A DNA stretch of 64,000 nt, taken from NCBI RefSeq assembly GCF_017592475.1, contig NZ_JAGFNP010000003.1, positions 434,001 to 498,000 of the forward strand, written 5' to 3'. This stretch comes from Glycomyces niveus (GTDB taxonomy: Bacteria; Actinomycetota; Actinomycetes; Mycobacteriales; Micromonosporaceae). This document shows, in pieces, positions 43,818 to 51,707 of this stretch (the stretch's first letter is position 1; every line of letters starts with the position of its first letter). Made by a program: the position numbers and the translations under genes. The notes under the pieces are model-generated. The model was not told the origin of the DNA and ran no database searches. It saw only the letters and a list, made by a program, of their open reading frames with translations.

Positions 43818-44668
43818 TACCGTCCCCCTTCCACGGGTGTGCTCGTGATCTGCTTGAGGTTGGTGCGAGCTCGGTGAATGAGTCCTTCGACGGCTCGCTC
43901 CGACGTGAGTCCCAGGATCTCCTTGATCTCGCTCTGCCGGTAGCCCTTGGTGCTGAGAAGGAGGGCTTGCCGTTGCTTTTCAGGCACACGGTTGAGGGTC
44001 CGGAGCAGCATGTCGTTGTTGCACGCCTGCGTTGCCGGGTCGACGTTCTGGTAGGTGGCCGCAGGCTCGGGAGCTTCATGGAGTTCCAGCTGCGAGTGTC
44101 TGCGCTCGTGCCTGCTCCACTGCCGGAACGGATTCGGTACCTGGTACAAAGACGACCCGATGAAGTAAGTCGGTAGTGACGCTCCGCCGGAAGCCTGCCA
44201 TCCGCCCTGGCGCAGCGCCTTCTCCTCGAATATCGGGAGTGCGCGGGCGATCGTGAAATCCGCGATCTCACCCCGGGCGTCAGGGTCCCGGTGCAACCGC
44301 TCCAGTTCCCACACGGTCGGTCGGAGCCAAATCTGTCGTTCGTTCAGCAGTGTGAACGCTCGACCGGAGTACAGCCATGCTCGCATGACCGCGAGGCCGT
44401 AGCGGACCAGTTCGATTTGAAAGTTCCGATAGGCCGGTCCCGAGAAGTCATCGGCGGCGAACTTGCCGACCAGGGCTTCGTCTGCGAGGCGTCGATCGAG
44501 GTTGCCTCGCCGCCGGTGGGCCTCATCGGTGTGGGGCGTCGCCCCGAGGTCGGCGACGTCGCCCGCGTGTACGTCCGGCTTGCAGTCGTTGTCAACTTTT
44601 GCAGGTTCTAGCGCGCTCCCGGCGATGGCGCGCGGGACTGGAACCCCGTCGCCACTGGACAACGCCAA
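43817..44668 (-). CDS. sigma-70-like factor with C-terminal region 4
   Basis: A 283-residue protein. Residues about 75-125 (YRNFQIELVRYGLAVMRAWL) resemble sigma region 2, and residues about 218-275 are a clear sigma region 4 (LLRTLNRVPEKQRQALLLST, GYRQSEIKEILGLTSERAVE). The segment between them is longer than in ECF factors, and the region-2 promoter-melting motif is not obvious, so it may be a divergent sigma or a sigma-like DNA-binding regulator. It is translationally coupled to the IclR-like gene and could direct element promoters. Confidence 0.65.
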   Translation of the reverse strand: MALSSGDGVPVPRAIAGSALEPAKVDNDCKPDVHAGDVADLGATPHTDEAHRRRGNLDRRLADEALVGKFAADDFSGPAYRNFQIELVRYGLAVMRAWLYSGRAFTLLNERQIWLRPTVWELERLHRDPDARGEIADFTIARALPIFEEKALRQGGWQASGGASLPTYFIGSSLYQVPNPFRQWSRHERRHSQLELHEAPEPAATYQNVDPATQACNNDMLLRTLNRVPEKQRQALLLSTKGYRQSEIKEILGLTSERAVEGLIHRARTNLKQITSTPVEGGR

Positions 44669-44869
44669 AGCCTGCTCCTTCTGATCCTGGGGTGCGGCCT
44701 GCCGCGGTCAGCGGCATCGCCTCTTCTATGTCCGAGGACGGTGTTCACCCCACGCGCTCATCCAGATTTTTTCTGCGAGTTTCAGTACCTGGCCGCGGCG
44801 TGGGGTCTGTGCCCACGAGAGACATAAGAGCGCCGTCAGTTTGAACTGCAAACCGATCGGAGAGGGCTC

Positions 44870-45070
44870 ATGTTTTCGATTCGAACCTCGGTCATCGTCT
44901 TCGCGGCCACGGTATTCGGCGTGCTCACCGGAGGCCTCAACTACCTCGACTCGCATTCTCCCCTGAGCGCCGTCCTCTATGGCATGGGGGCATTCGGCGC
45001 CTCCATCGTCGTGTTGCACAGTGTGATCGAACGAGATGCGCCACGTGGCGGCGATGGTGAAACAGGTTGA
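44870..45070 (+). CDS. small two-helix membrane protein
   Basis: A 66-residue protein with hydrophobic segments at about 6-26 and 33-52 and a polar tail (ERDAPRGGDGETG). No family recognised. GGAGAGG precedes the ATG closely. Isolated on the plus strand; length and hydrophobic pattern are the only support. Confidence 0.4.
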   Translation: MFSIRTSVIVFAATVFGVLTGGLNYLDSHSPLSAVLYGMGAFGASIVVLHSVIERDAPRGGDGETG

Positions 45071-45341
45071 ATATGGGCACTCCTCGCAAACGTCCACTTT
45101 CGGGGGTAGCCCACCTGTGGCGAGTCCTCAATGCATCGCTGGCAGCGTGCGAGCAGGGACGAGGTTGAGCTCGGCATCCTCGACGACGTCGAAGGCTCTC
45201 CGTCAACCCGTTCGGATTCCAGCGGCGATCGAAACTCTAGGACTCTCGGTCGGACTCACGCTTACGGTCTAGGGCGTCAAGGCTCGCCGTATCGCCGGTC
45301 TCCGGTCGGCCTTTCACCCGCTATTCGAGCGAGACGCCGGG

Positions 45342-46253
45342 TCAGTACAGCTGCCCGGTCCAGGTGTAGGACGGGTCGTTGGTCCACGAGCCCTCGCACT
45401 CGGACTGTCCGTAGCCCGCGTAGACGCAGTCCGAGATGTACGTCTCCCGTTGAGCTGCAACGTAGTCTGTTCGGTCGCCGAACAGCTGCCCGGTCCAGGT
45501 ATAGGACGAGTCGTCGGTCCAGGAGCTCTCGCAGTCGGATGCCGTGTAGCCGGCGTCCTGACATTCGGAGAGATATACCCCCCGCTGATCCGAAACAGAA
45601 CCGCCGCCCGCTAGGGTGCCGGTCCAGGTGTAGGACGGATCGTTGGTCCATGAACTCTCGCATTCGGCAGCCGTATATCCGGCGTTCTGGCAGTCCGCGA
45701 CGTAGATCTCCTGGGAGGTCAGCGCCGCGGGCTCCGCCTGGTCGATGGATTCGACTGGATAGAGCTGGCCGGTCCACACGAACGACGGGTCGCTGGACCA
45801 GGAGGTGGCGCATTGATCGGCGGTGTATCCGGCATACGCGCAGGCGTCGAGGTAGGCCTTCTCCTGGTTTGCCGGCGTCTCCGAGGCGTCATCGAGGTCG
45901 GGCGGGCCGCTCCAGCGCTTCGAACTGTCGGTCTCCCAGTACAACTGGCACTGGTCGGCCCAGTACCCGTCCGCGGCGCAGTCCTTGAGGTACTTGACAT
46001 AGTCGCCTTTGGTGAACGGCTCGTCGCCGCCGAACCAACCGCCGACGGTCGAGACGTCGACGATGAATCCGAGAACTGCAGCTACCGCGAAGAACAGCCC
46101 GACGAGCTTGCCGGTGCTGATCTGGCGACTGGGTGGCGGGGTAGTGCTCACCTCCCCGAGCGTACTGAGGCGGGCGACTGCCGCCTGCCCAGCGCGGTAG
46201 GCCCGCTGCGGGCATTCAGGGCAGAAGTAGTAGCGAGAGAACATCGGCACCAA
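45342..46253 (-). CDS. membrane-anchored protein with five Cys-pair repeats
   Basis: A 303-residue protein. The N-terminus has a CPEC zinc-ribbon-like half-site (about 11-14), then a transmembrane helix (about 49-67). Residues about 80-303 are five tandem units of about 30-47 residues, each with the pattern C-x9-C and a WxxDxSYxWTG-like end (for example DCQNAGYTAAEC then SSWTNDPSYTWTG). The first unit is the most diverged. The ten cysteines would pair within units outside the cell. Not a repeat I can name. A surface adhesin, entry-exclusion or wall-binding role is possible but unproven. Either of two nearby ATGs could be the start. Confidence 0.65.
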   Translation of the reverse strand: MVPMFSRYYFCPECPQRAYRAGQAAVARLSTLGEVSTTPPPSRQISTGKLVGLFFAVAAVLGFIVDVSTVGGWFGGDEPFTKGDYVKYLKDCAADGYWADQCQLYWETDSSKRWSGPPDLDDASETPANQEKAYLDACAYAGYTADQCATSWSSDPSFVWTGQLYPVESIDQAEPAALTSQEIYVADCQNAGYTAAECESSWTNDPSYTWTGTLAGGGSVSDQRGVYLSECQDAGYTASDCESSWTDDSSYTWTGQLFGDRTDYVAAQRETYISDCVYAGYGQSECEGSWTNDPSYTWTGQLY

Positions 46254-46516
46254 GTGATGTCAGCAACCCGACACCAGGCGTTCCAATGTGGGCATCCGGT
46301 GCCCTGGTAAGAGGAGTAGGGCACGCCTACTCGCACGCTTGCCGAGGGCCCCTCTTCCGCAACGCACCAAGCCGCGCCCTTCGACCAGGTCAACTCAGCC
46401 CGGGTGTATTCGCGCTCCTCGGCGGTCCGTTCGACCGCCAGCTTCCTGCCGTCGACCCCGAACCGGGCGATCACGAGATCGTCGTTGAGGGGCCGTCGCC
46501 CGGCCCTGGTTGCCAT
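46148..46516 (-). CDS. doubtful small hypothetical protein
   Basis: The first 85 residues have coding-like character (DDLVIARFGVDGRKLAVERT, then several Trp and Cys), but the last third overlaps the start of the Cys-repeat gene in another frame and looks non-coding. It may be a decayed gene or a real protein with an overlapping end. No family recognised. Confidence 0.3.
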   Translation of the reverse strand: MATRAGRRPLNDDLVIARFGVDGRKLAVERTAEEREYTRAELTWSKGAAWCVAEEGPSASVRVGVPYSSYQGTGCPHWNAWCRVADITWCRCSLATTSALNARSGPTALGRRQSPASVRSGR

Positions 46517-46529
46517 GCCTGGGGGGTGC

Positions 46530-47741
46530 TCAAACGGAGCTGCCGAAGGTCGGCGGGTCGGCCAATCTCCCGTAGTCGCCGAAGGCGCCCTGGACGTCCG
46601 TCTCGTTGATGCCGTATCGGTAGAGGGTGTATTCGTGGGGGCGGCCGGGACGGCGTTCGGTGGCTCGGCGGACGCGTTCGCGGTCGGCCGGCGTCCACTC
46701 GAGGTCGAGCGAGCCGAACAGGTGCTCGATGACGCCGAGCGGGTCGGCGGTCAGCGCGGGGTATCGCAGGTCGATGATCTGCGAGCGGGGAATGCGGGTG
46801 CGCGCGTCCCGGCCGCGTTCGACCAGACCGGACATGGTGGCGATCGCCATGCGGCCGATGTCGTGGAGGTCGTCCTCGCCCAGGCGGCGCAGGTGCAGTG
46901 CCCTGCTGGTCTCGACCAGCGAGCAGATCGAGCCGACCACGTCGACGGGGTCGCGATGCGTCCACACGATCTGCGCATCGGGGAACATCCGCAGCACCAG
47001 GTCGAGGTGGCCGAGGTGGGTGGGGCATTTGAGGACCCAGCGGGCGCGCTCGCGCCCGTGCTGCAGGACTTGGAGACCCTGTTTGAGGTACTGGTAGTCG
47101 GGCTCGAAATCGTGCGAGGCGAGCCAGGCCTCATAGCCGGGCAGCGGCGCGCGCGCCAAGTGCTGCTCGCCGTGGGGCAGGAAGAACGCGCACTCATCGG
47201 GATGCTCGGCCCGCTGGGGGTGGATGTCGCGCATCGCGGGAGCGAACGCGGTGACCACGTTGAGCGCGTTGTTGACGCCGCGGATGATCCGGCGCTCGTC
47301 GCGCTCGGGCAGGGCGAGGCTGGTGTGCATCCACTCCCAAAGCCTGGGGCCGCGTGCGCGGGAGGCGGCGGCGAGGATGCGGTGGGTGAGGGTCGTGGCG
47401 GTGCGTGGGAGCCCGACGACCACGATCGGCCGCGAGATCACTTCCTCGGCGATGTCCGGGTGCTCGGCGATGAGTCGCCGGACCCGGGCGCGGTTGGCCA
47501 GGCGCCCTTGGACATCGGAGGCGAAGGCATACCAGCCCACGGGCGAGAGCCGCTCGACCTCGGCGACCTCGCCGAGGAGGACGCGCATGTCGGCGAAGAA
47601 CTCGTGGTCGTCGGCGTCGGTGATGCGGATGTCGTGGCGTTCCATGGCGTTGCGCAGCACGCGGCCAGCGTCGATACGGGGCGTCAATAGCCTGAGGCCG
47701 GCGTTGATCGCCGGGAGCGCGGGATGGGTGCGGCGGTGCAT
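46530..47741 (-). CDS. PAPS-dependent sulfotransferase family protein
   Basis: A 403-residue protein of the Sulfotransfer_3 type. The 5'-phosphosulfate loop is VVVGLPRTATTLTHRIL (about 106-122) and the 3'-phosphate site is VWTHRDPVDVVGSICSLV (about 260). It would move sulfate from PAPS to a hydroxyl of a small molecule, lipid or glycan. ATG 47741 has GGAAGG 9 bases upstream. It is the last gene of a chain of small overlapping element genes and is the only clearly metabolic enzyme there, so it is probably cargo. Confidence 0.75.
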   Translation of the reverse strand: MHRRTHPALPAINAGLRLLTPRIDAGRVLRNAMERHDIRITDADDHEFFADMRVLLGEVAEVERLSPVGWYAFASDVQGRLANRARVRRLIAEHPDIAEEVISRPIVVVGLPRTATTLTHRILAAASRARGPRLWEWMHTSLALPERDERRIIRGVNNALNVVTAFAPAMRDIHPQRAEHPDECAFFLPHGEQHLARAPLPGYEAWLASHDFEPDYQYLKQGLQVLQHGRERARWVLKCPTHLGHLDLVLRMFPDAQIVWTHRDPVDVVGSICSLVETSRALHLRRLGEDDLHDIGRMAIATMSGLVERGRDARTRIPRSQIIDLRYPALTADPLGVIEHLFGSLDLEWTPADRERVRRATERRPGRPHEYTLYRYGINETDVQGAFGDYGRLADPPTFGSSV

Positions 47742-47761
47742 GACGAACTGCCTTCCGGGAG

Positions 47762-47975
47762 TCAGGGGATGAGGGTGGTGACCAGGGTCGACCCGATCAT
47801 GAGTACGAGGACGACCACGCCGAACATGAGGGCGATCTTGTCGCGCAGGTGTTTGGTCCGGCCCTTCCAGTAGGGGCTGAACACGAGGAACGCTGCGATG
47901 ACGCAGCATGACGCCGAGGCAGGCGCCGGGGGCGCTTTCGATGTCGCGGAGCATCTGGGCGGGATTCTCATCCAT
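47762..47975 (-). pseudogene. small membrane protein with an apparent frameshift
   Basis: From ATG 47975 one frame gives a convincing start (MDENPAQMLRDIESAPGACL GVML) that ends near 47,905. A different frame then gives a convincing membrane protein end (VIAAFLVFSPYWKGRTKHLR, then a helix rich in Val/Leu) stopping at 47762. Joining them needs a one-base frame change near 47,900. The full product would be about 70 residues with two hydrophobic segments. Either a real mutation, a sequencing error or programmed frameshifting; no slippery heptamer is obvious. Confidence 0.55.
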
Positions 47976-48000
47976 TGTGGATCAATCTGGGTTGGTTGGT

Positions 48001-48255
48001 TCAGAGCGGTGGTTGCGGGGGCTGGGCGCGGCGGTACTCGCGGATGCTGCCTGCGCCCCAGACGATGCAGGCGGCCATGCCGAGCGCGATGCCGCCGAGG
48101 ACGACGAGCGCGTACGGCACATCGAGGGTGCCGTTCTCGGCGTCGAGGGCGACTTTGACGGCGAGCCCGGTGAGCACGCCGGTACCCAGGCCCGGCCAGA
48201 ACAGCCGGGTCAGGTACGGGACGGCTCGCAGCACGAGCGACACGATCACGCTCAC
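48001..48255 (-). CDS. small two-helix membrane protein
   Basis: An 84-residue protein with hydrophobic segments at about 18-35 and 47-68 and a proline-rich basic C-terminus (REYRRAQPPQPPL). GTG 48255 overlaps the stop of the frame ending at 48252 (GTGA). Part of the overlapping small-gene chain upstream of the sulfotransferase. No family recognised. Confidence 0.55.
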   Translation of the reverse strand: MSVIVSLVLRAVPYLTRLFWPGLGTGVLTGLAVKVALDAENGTLDVPYALVVLGGIALGMAACIVWGAGSIREYRRAQPPQPPL

Positions 48256-48836
48256 GCCGCACCCGCTTCCCTAGGGCCTGGGCACGAAGCGCTAGTTGCC
48301 GTGGATGTTGAACTTCGCCGCACCGCCGCAGACCGGGCAGGGCCGGAATCGTCTGGTCCGTGAGAGACGGGCCCAGGACAGCCAGACGGGCTCGAAGTCT
48401 TTGCCCGAGCCGCGGCAGGCGGCACAGGTTTCGAGTGGGTAGCGGTGCCGGGAGTAGAAGACGGCGCCGATCCATGCGGCGACGATGACGATGGCGACGA
48501 TGACGGTCGCGATCGGGTGGGACATGGCGGATACCTGCAGGGAGAGGGTGAAGAAGTGGCACCGAGGGCGGCGGGAATAACGGCGTTGACCAGCTCGCGC
48601 TGCTGGTCGGGCGACCAGGCGCGGTGGCGGCTTTCGGCCGCGAGGAACGCTGTCTCCGCGACGCGGTCGAGCATGTCAAGACAGCCCAGCGGCACCGGGT
48701 AGGGACTGGGGCCGGTGATGTCGTAGAGCAGGACCGTGGCGGGCTCGGCGGTGTAGACGCGGCCGGTGATCAGCCGGGAGCCGATCTCGACCGTCTCGAG
48801 CTCGATCACCTCCGCCACGGGGCCGCGCGCCCTCAT
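48252..48836 (-). CDS. unknown protein with a nested gene in its 3' half
   Basis: The first about 88 residues look genuine (EVIELETVEIGSRLITGRVY, then TAFLAAESRHRAWSPDQQRE) and the ATG 48836 overlaps the 2H phosphoesterase stop by 4 bp. From about 48,570 on, the frame is Ser/Pro-rich, looks non-coding and contains the zinc-ribbon gene in another frame, yet it ends exactly in a GTGA overlap with the next gene. The natural C-terminus may have been lost, or the overlap is real. No family recognised. Confidence 0.45.
   Translation of the reverse strand: MRARGPVAEVIELETVEIGSRLITGRVYTAEPATVLLYDITGPSPYPVPLGCLDMLDRVAETAFLAAESRHRAWSPDQQRELVNAVIPAALGATSSPSPCRYPPCPTRSRPSSSPSSSSPHGSAPSSTPGTATHSKPVPPAAARAKTSSPSGCPGPVSHGPDDSGPARSAAVRRSSTSTATSASCPGPREAGAA
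48292..48525 (-). CDS. membrane-anchored zinc-ribbon protein
   Basis: A 77-residue protein: one N-terminal transmembrane helix (about 5-24), then two CxxC motifs (CAACRGSGK and CPVCGGAAK) of the DnaJ cysteine-rich type that would hold one zinc. AGG lies 8 bases before the ATG. Such short anchored zinc ribbons are frequent on actinobacterial mobile elements; role unknown. It is fully nested inside another open frame (48252-48836). Confidence 0.6.
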   Translation of the reverse strand: MSHPIATVIVAIVIVAAWIGAVFYSRHRYPLETCAACRGSGKDFEPVWLSWARLSRTRRFRPCPVCGGAAKFNIHGN

Positions 48837-49396
48837 GGCCGCTCCTGCAGTCGTGGGGCCGCACCGAGGGTGGACCGCGCCACCGGCGTCCACACCCCCG
48901 CCGTCTCGGCCGCGACCCGAATCGACACCACGATCTCGCCCACCAAGCACTCGGCGACGAAACCGTCCAGCTCCCGCTCGGCGCGGTCGAGCGCAGCCTT
49001 GGGCAGGTTCTGGGCGACGGTGACGTGCGGGTGGAACGGGTGCTCCAACACCGCCTCCACCGGCCCCGACCGTAGCTCCTCGGCCAGCGCCGAGCATTCA
49101 GCCACCCCTTTGGCGAGGCGCGCGTAGACGACATCGGTCACCGGCCGGAACGTCCCGGCCCCATGCAGGCCGATGCGGAACGGGCGCGTCGCCGCAGCGA
49201 CTTTGTCGACATGGACGGCGAAGTCGACGATGCCGGCACTGTCGATCGGGGTGGGAGGCACGAAGGTGAGATGCGGGTCGAGCACCTTCGCGAGCGGGTC
49301 GCCGACCCGGGTGCCGATCGCGGTCAGCATGTCGCGAGCCAGCCGGGGGACCTGGTAAGTCACGCCCACAAGGAAGCCGAAGCCAGAGGCGGTCAT
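48833..49396 (-). CDS. 2'-5' RNA ligase-like (2H phosphoesterase) protein
   Basis: A 187-residue protein with the two HxT/S motifs that define 2H phosphoesterases: PHLTFVPP (about residue 42) and PHVTVAQN (about residue 122), placed symmetrically. The family includes RNA ligases, tRNA-splicing cyclic phosphodiesterases and 2'-5' oligoadenylate hydrolases. On a mobile element a role in RNA repair or in removing a host nucleotide signal is possible, but substrate is unknown. It overlaps neighbours on both sides by 4 bp. Confidence 0.65.
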   Translation of the reverse strand: MTASGFGFLVGVTYQVPRLARDMLTAIGTRVGDPLAKVLDPHLTFVPPTPIDSAGIVDFAVHVDKVAAATRPFRIGLHGAGTFRPVTDVVYARLAKGVAECSALAEELRSGPVEAVLEHPFHPHVTVAQNLPKAALDRAERELDGFVAECLVGEIVVSIRVAAETAGVWTPVARSTLGAAPRLQERP

Positions 49397-49758
49397 GCCG
49401 CCTCCGGTGCCGGTTCGTCGTCGACGATGAGCGCGATGCTCAGTTTCGGGCTCAGGTAGGCGCCCTCGAAGATCGCCGCGACCGCGGCCGTCACGGCCTG
49501 GAGTACGCCCTCGCGCATCTTCGACCCCTCAATGAGGCCGATCGTGTAGGCCGCGATGGTCCATTCGTCCACCAGCGTGCCGTCCTCGCGGCGCTCGAAA
49601 GCGGCGATGGTCCGGTCGAGTTCACCGGCCTCGTGCGCGGTGACCTCGAGGTGGGTGCCGCCATCGTTGACGGCGGACAGGATCATGGTGCGCCTGCAAT
49701 GAAGGAACATCGCCAGACGCTGCCCAGCGCGGACGCGCCGCTTCGGGTCGGTGGTCAT
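49393..49758 (-). CDS. unknown protein of the small-gene operon
   Basis: A 121-residue soluble protein (GTHLEVTAHEAGELDRTIAA, then ATPase-free helical end). No recognised motif. Kept as a gene because it overlaps both neighbours by exactly 4 bp (ATGA) and its composition differs from the other frames. Confidence 0.5.
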   Translation of the reverse strand: MTTDPKRRVRAGQRLAMFLHCRRTMILSAVNDGGTHLEVTAHEAGELDRTIAAFERREDGTLVDEWTIAAYTIGLIEGSKMREGVLQAVTAAVAAIFEGAYLSPKLSIALIVDDEPAPEAA

Positions 49759-50147
49759 ACGAGCGTCACCGTTCCCCGTGAGCGAGGGCCGCGCAGGAGC
49801 CGGTACCCGCCTGGCGTGAGCGTCACGCCGAGGTCGCGCATCGTTGCGGCGGTGTCGATCAAGGTCGACAGCTCGGCGACGGCATCGCGCAGGTCGCTGT
49901 GCGCACGCGAGCGGGCCTGGAGGCCGAGTCGGTCGGCGACCGGGAGCAGGTGGGCGCTGATCAGTCCCGTGGTGACGCTCATGTGGCCGATGGGGGTGTC
50001 GGCGAGGCAGCCGCCGCTGACGGCGAGGTCGAAATGCCCGCCACCCCCGTCGCCCTCGCGGTAGGCCACCAGAATCTCCCTGTGGTGTTGGGAGATCACG
50101 GCGATGTGGCCGTGCTCGGCGACGATCGGGGCGATGCCGGACTTCAT
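49755..50147 (-). CDS. unknown protein of the small-gene operon
   Basis: A 130-residue protein with a mixed alpha/beta look (HGHIAVISQHHREILVAYRE, VSGGCLADTPIGHMSVTTG, then a long helix). No family recognised. ATG 50147 shares its A with the upstream stop (TGATG), supporting the start and coupling; the 3' end overlaps the next gene by 4 bp. Confidence 0.5.
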   Translation of the reverse strand: MKSGIAPIVAEHGHIAVISQHHREILVAYREGDGGGGHFDLAVSGGCLADTPIGHMSVTTGLISAHLLPVADRLGLQARSRAHSDLRDAVAELSTLIDTAATMRDLGVTLTPGGYRLLRGPRSRGTVTLV

Positions 50148-50473
50148 CACGCCGGCCCTCCCTCGGAGTCTTCGAGCTTGTCGAGTTCCTCCACGATGGC
50201 TTCGAAGAGGTCCGCCGCGCTGCCGGCCGTGGCGAGGACGCCGATGCCGAAGGCGCCGGCGATGATGCCGCATACGACTGCCTCGCCGCCCGATCCGGGC
50301 GGGTCGCTGATCGCGACGACGGCCGCGGCGACCGAGAGGCTGATGCACCCGATGATCGCGGCCAGGACCATCATCGGGGCAAGCGCGAGCATTCTCGCTC
50401 GAGTCCGAACGACCTTCGGTAGGCCGGGCGGCCCAGTATCGGGCTCGGTCGTTTTGGGGTCGGGGTCGTGCAT
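50147..50473 (-). CDS. two-helix membrane protein, first gene of the sulfotransferase-end operon
   Basis: A 108-residue protein with a polar N-terminus, hydrophobic segments at about 32-55 and 64-88, and an acidic C-terminal tail (DLFEAIVEELDKLEDSEGGPA). No family recognised. It heads the chain of overlapping genes running leftward to 46530. Confidence 0.5.
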   Translation of the reverse strand: MHDPDPKTTEPDTGPPGLPKVVRTRARMLALAPMMVLAAIIGCISLSVAAAVVAISDPPGSGGEAVVCGIIAGAFGIGVLATAGSAADLFEAIVEELDKLEDSEGGPA

Positions 50474-50639
50474 TCGGGAAAGACTCCGTTTCCGGTTAGA
50501 GTCGGGTACGGCGGCGCTGGCGGACCGGAGGGATACCGCCAGAGATGCCGCAGCACCCGAGTTCTGCGGTGGTGATGACAGCGGGTTCGCGATGACCTTC
50601 CGGCCGCCTGGGGCGGCGCGGTGATCGCGTCGCGGGCCG

Positions 50640-50921
50640 CTAGGGGTTCTGGTTGTCGTTGGCGACCGCTGGTCGGTCGTCTTTGGTGTGTTCGGCCTCG
50701 GCGATGATCCGGCGGGCCTGTTGGTCGATCCACGGCCTCCAGGGGTCGATAGCCCAGGGCAACGACCAGTTCGCTGGCATCTTGCGGTGATAGATGGCGC
50801 AAACCGGAATCGCTCGCTCGTCACCTTTTCGGACCTCGACGCTGTGGACTTCGCCGTCGCGCAGGACGGTGAAAACGAATCCCTCGCGCTCGAACTCTTC
50901 AAGTGCTTCTTGGTCAGCCAT
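50640..50921 (-). CDS. small unknown protein, last of a four-gene chain
   Basis: A 93-residue protein with a beta-rich start (EGFVFTVLRDGEVHSVEV) and a Trp/Pro-rich middle (SLPWAIDPWRPWIDQQARRI). No family recognised. It overlaps the upstream gene by 8 bp. Confidence 0.5.
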   Translation of the reverse strand: MADQEALEEFEREGFVFTVLRDGEVHSVEVRKGDERAIPVCAIYHRKMPANWSLPWAIDPWRPWIDQQARRIIAEAEHTKDDRPAVANDNQNP

Positions 50922-51471
50922 TGAGGAGGTCTGCCTCCTCGTTAGTGCCGTCGGTTCTCACTTGGTGCGAGGCCCGCCCCGAGCTCCGCACATCTTTCGG
51001 ACGTTGATCAGTAGATGCGGCCGCGCGCCAGTCCGGGTGAACCGCCACAGGCAACTGCGGATCGAGCTGCTGCCCATGGACGGCGCCCCACCACACGACG
51101 GTCGCCAAGTCAATCAACTCGATCTCCTCAGAGTGCTCGATCCACGCCTCGCGTGGATCCGGCACCAGCCGAGGTCTCTGCCCCGGGTCCCATCGGACGA
51201 GACCGACGGTCTCGGTGAAACCTCCTGGACGGCAGACCCACATCGCACGCGAGCTGTGGAAATAGACGGTCAACCACTCCTCTCGGAAGTAGCAGCACCC
51301 GAGTTCGCTTCCGGGCTTCGGGGTCGGCCGCAGGAACTTGCCTCCGGGAGCTGCAGGCGAATCTCCGTTCGCGCCGAGGGCTACACCCCGCCGTGAGAGG
51401 GCCGCCTGCGTCGGATCGGCTGAAGGTGCAGACGGCCCCAGCGCCTGAAGGTGATTCGTCGAAACCTTCAT
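50914..51471 (-). CDS. unknown protein of the four-gene chain
   Basis: A 185-residue protein. The central part (CCYFREEWLTVYFHSSRAMW, then LIDLATVVWWGAVHGQQLDP) has coding character and many Trp; both ends are polar. No family recognised. ATG 51471 overlaps the upstream stop by 4 bp. Confidence 0.45.
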   Translation of the reverse strand: MKVSTNHLQALGPSAPSADPTQAALSRRGVALGANGDSPAAPGGKFLRPTPKPGSELGCCYFREEWLTVYFHSSRAMWVCRPGGFTETVGLVRWDPGQRPRLVPDPREAWIEHSEEIELIDLATVVWWGAVHGQQLDPQLPVAVHPDWRAAASTDQRPKDVRSSGRASHQVRTDGTNEEADLLNG

Positions 51472-51707
51472 TCCACTGCCCCTCCGGCATCATCACGGCA
51501 ATCTGGTTCGAGAGTGGCGGCTGCGGCAGCGCCGGGAGGATTCCTCTCCGCCACCGCAGCCGCCTTCATGGAATCCGGCCAGTAATCCTGTGTCCCCACC
51601 TCGACATCAGGACCAGAACCGATTCCGAGCTCACACCTCCACCCGGGAGGGAAGCTCATGGTGTTCACGTCAAGCTCAATCCAATGAAGATCGTTGGTCA
51701 CGCTCAT
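51468..51707 (-). CDS. small unknown protein of the four-gene chain
   Basis: A 79-residue protein (NDLHWIELDVNTMSFPPGWR at the start). Both ends overlap neighbours by 4 bp. A strong 11-bp inverted repeat (51516-51526 with 51554-51564) lies inside its 3' part and could form a hairpin that tempers expression of the downstream genes. Confidence 0.4.
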   Translation of the reverse strand: MSVTNDLHWIELDVNTMSFPPGWRCELGIGSGPDVEVGTQDYWPDSMKAAAVAERNPPGAAAAATLEPDCRDDAGGAVE

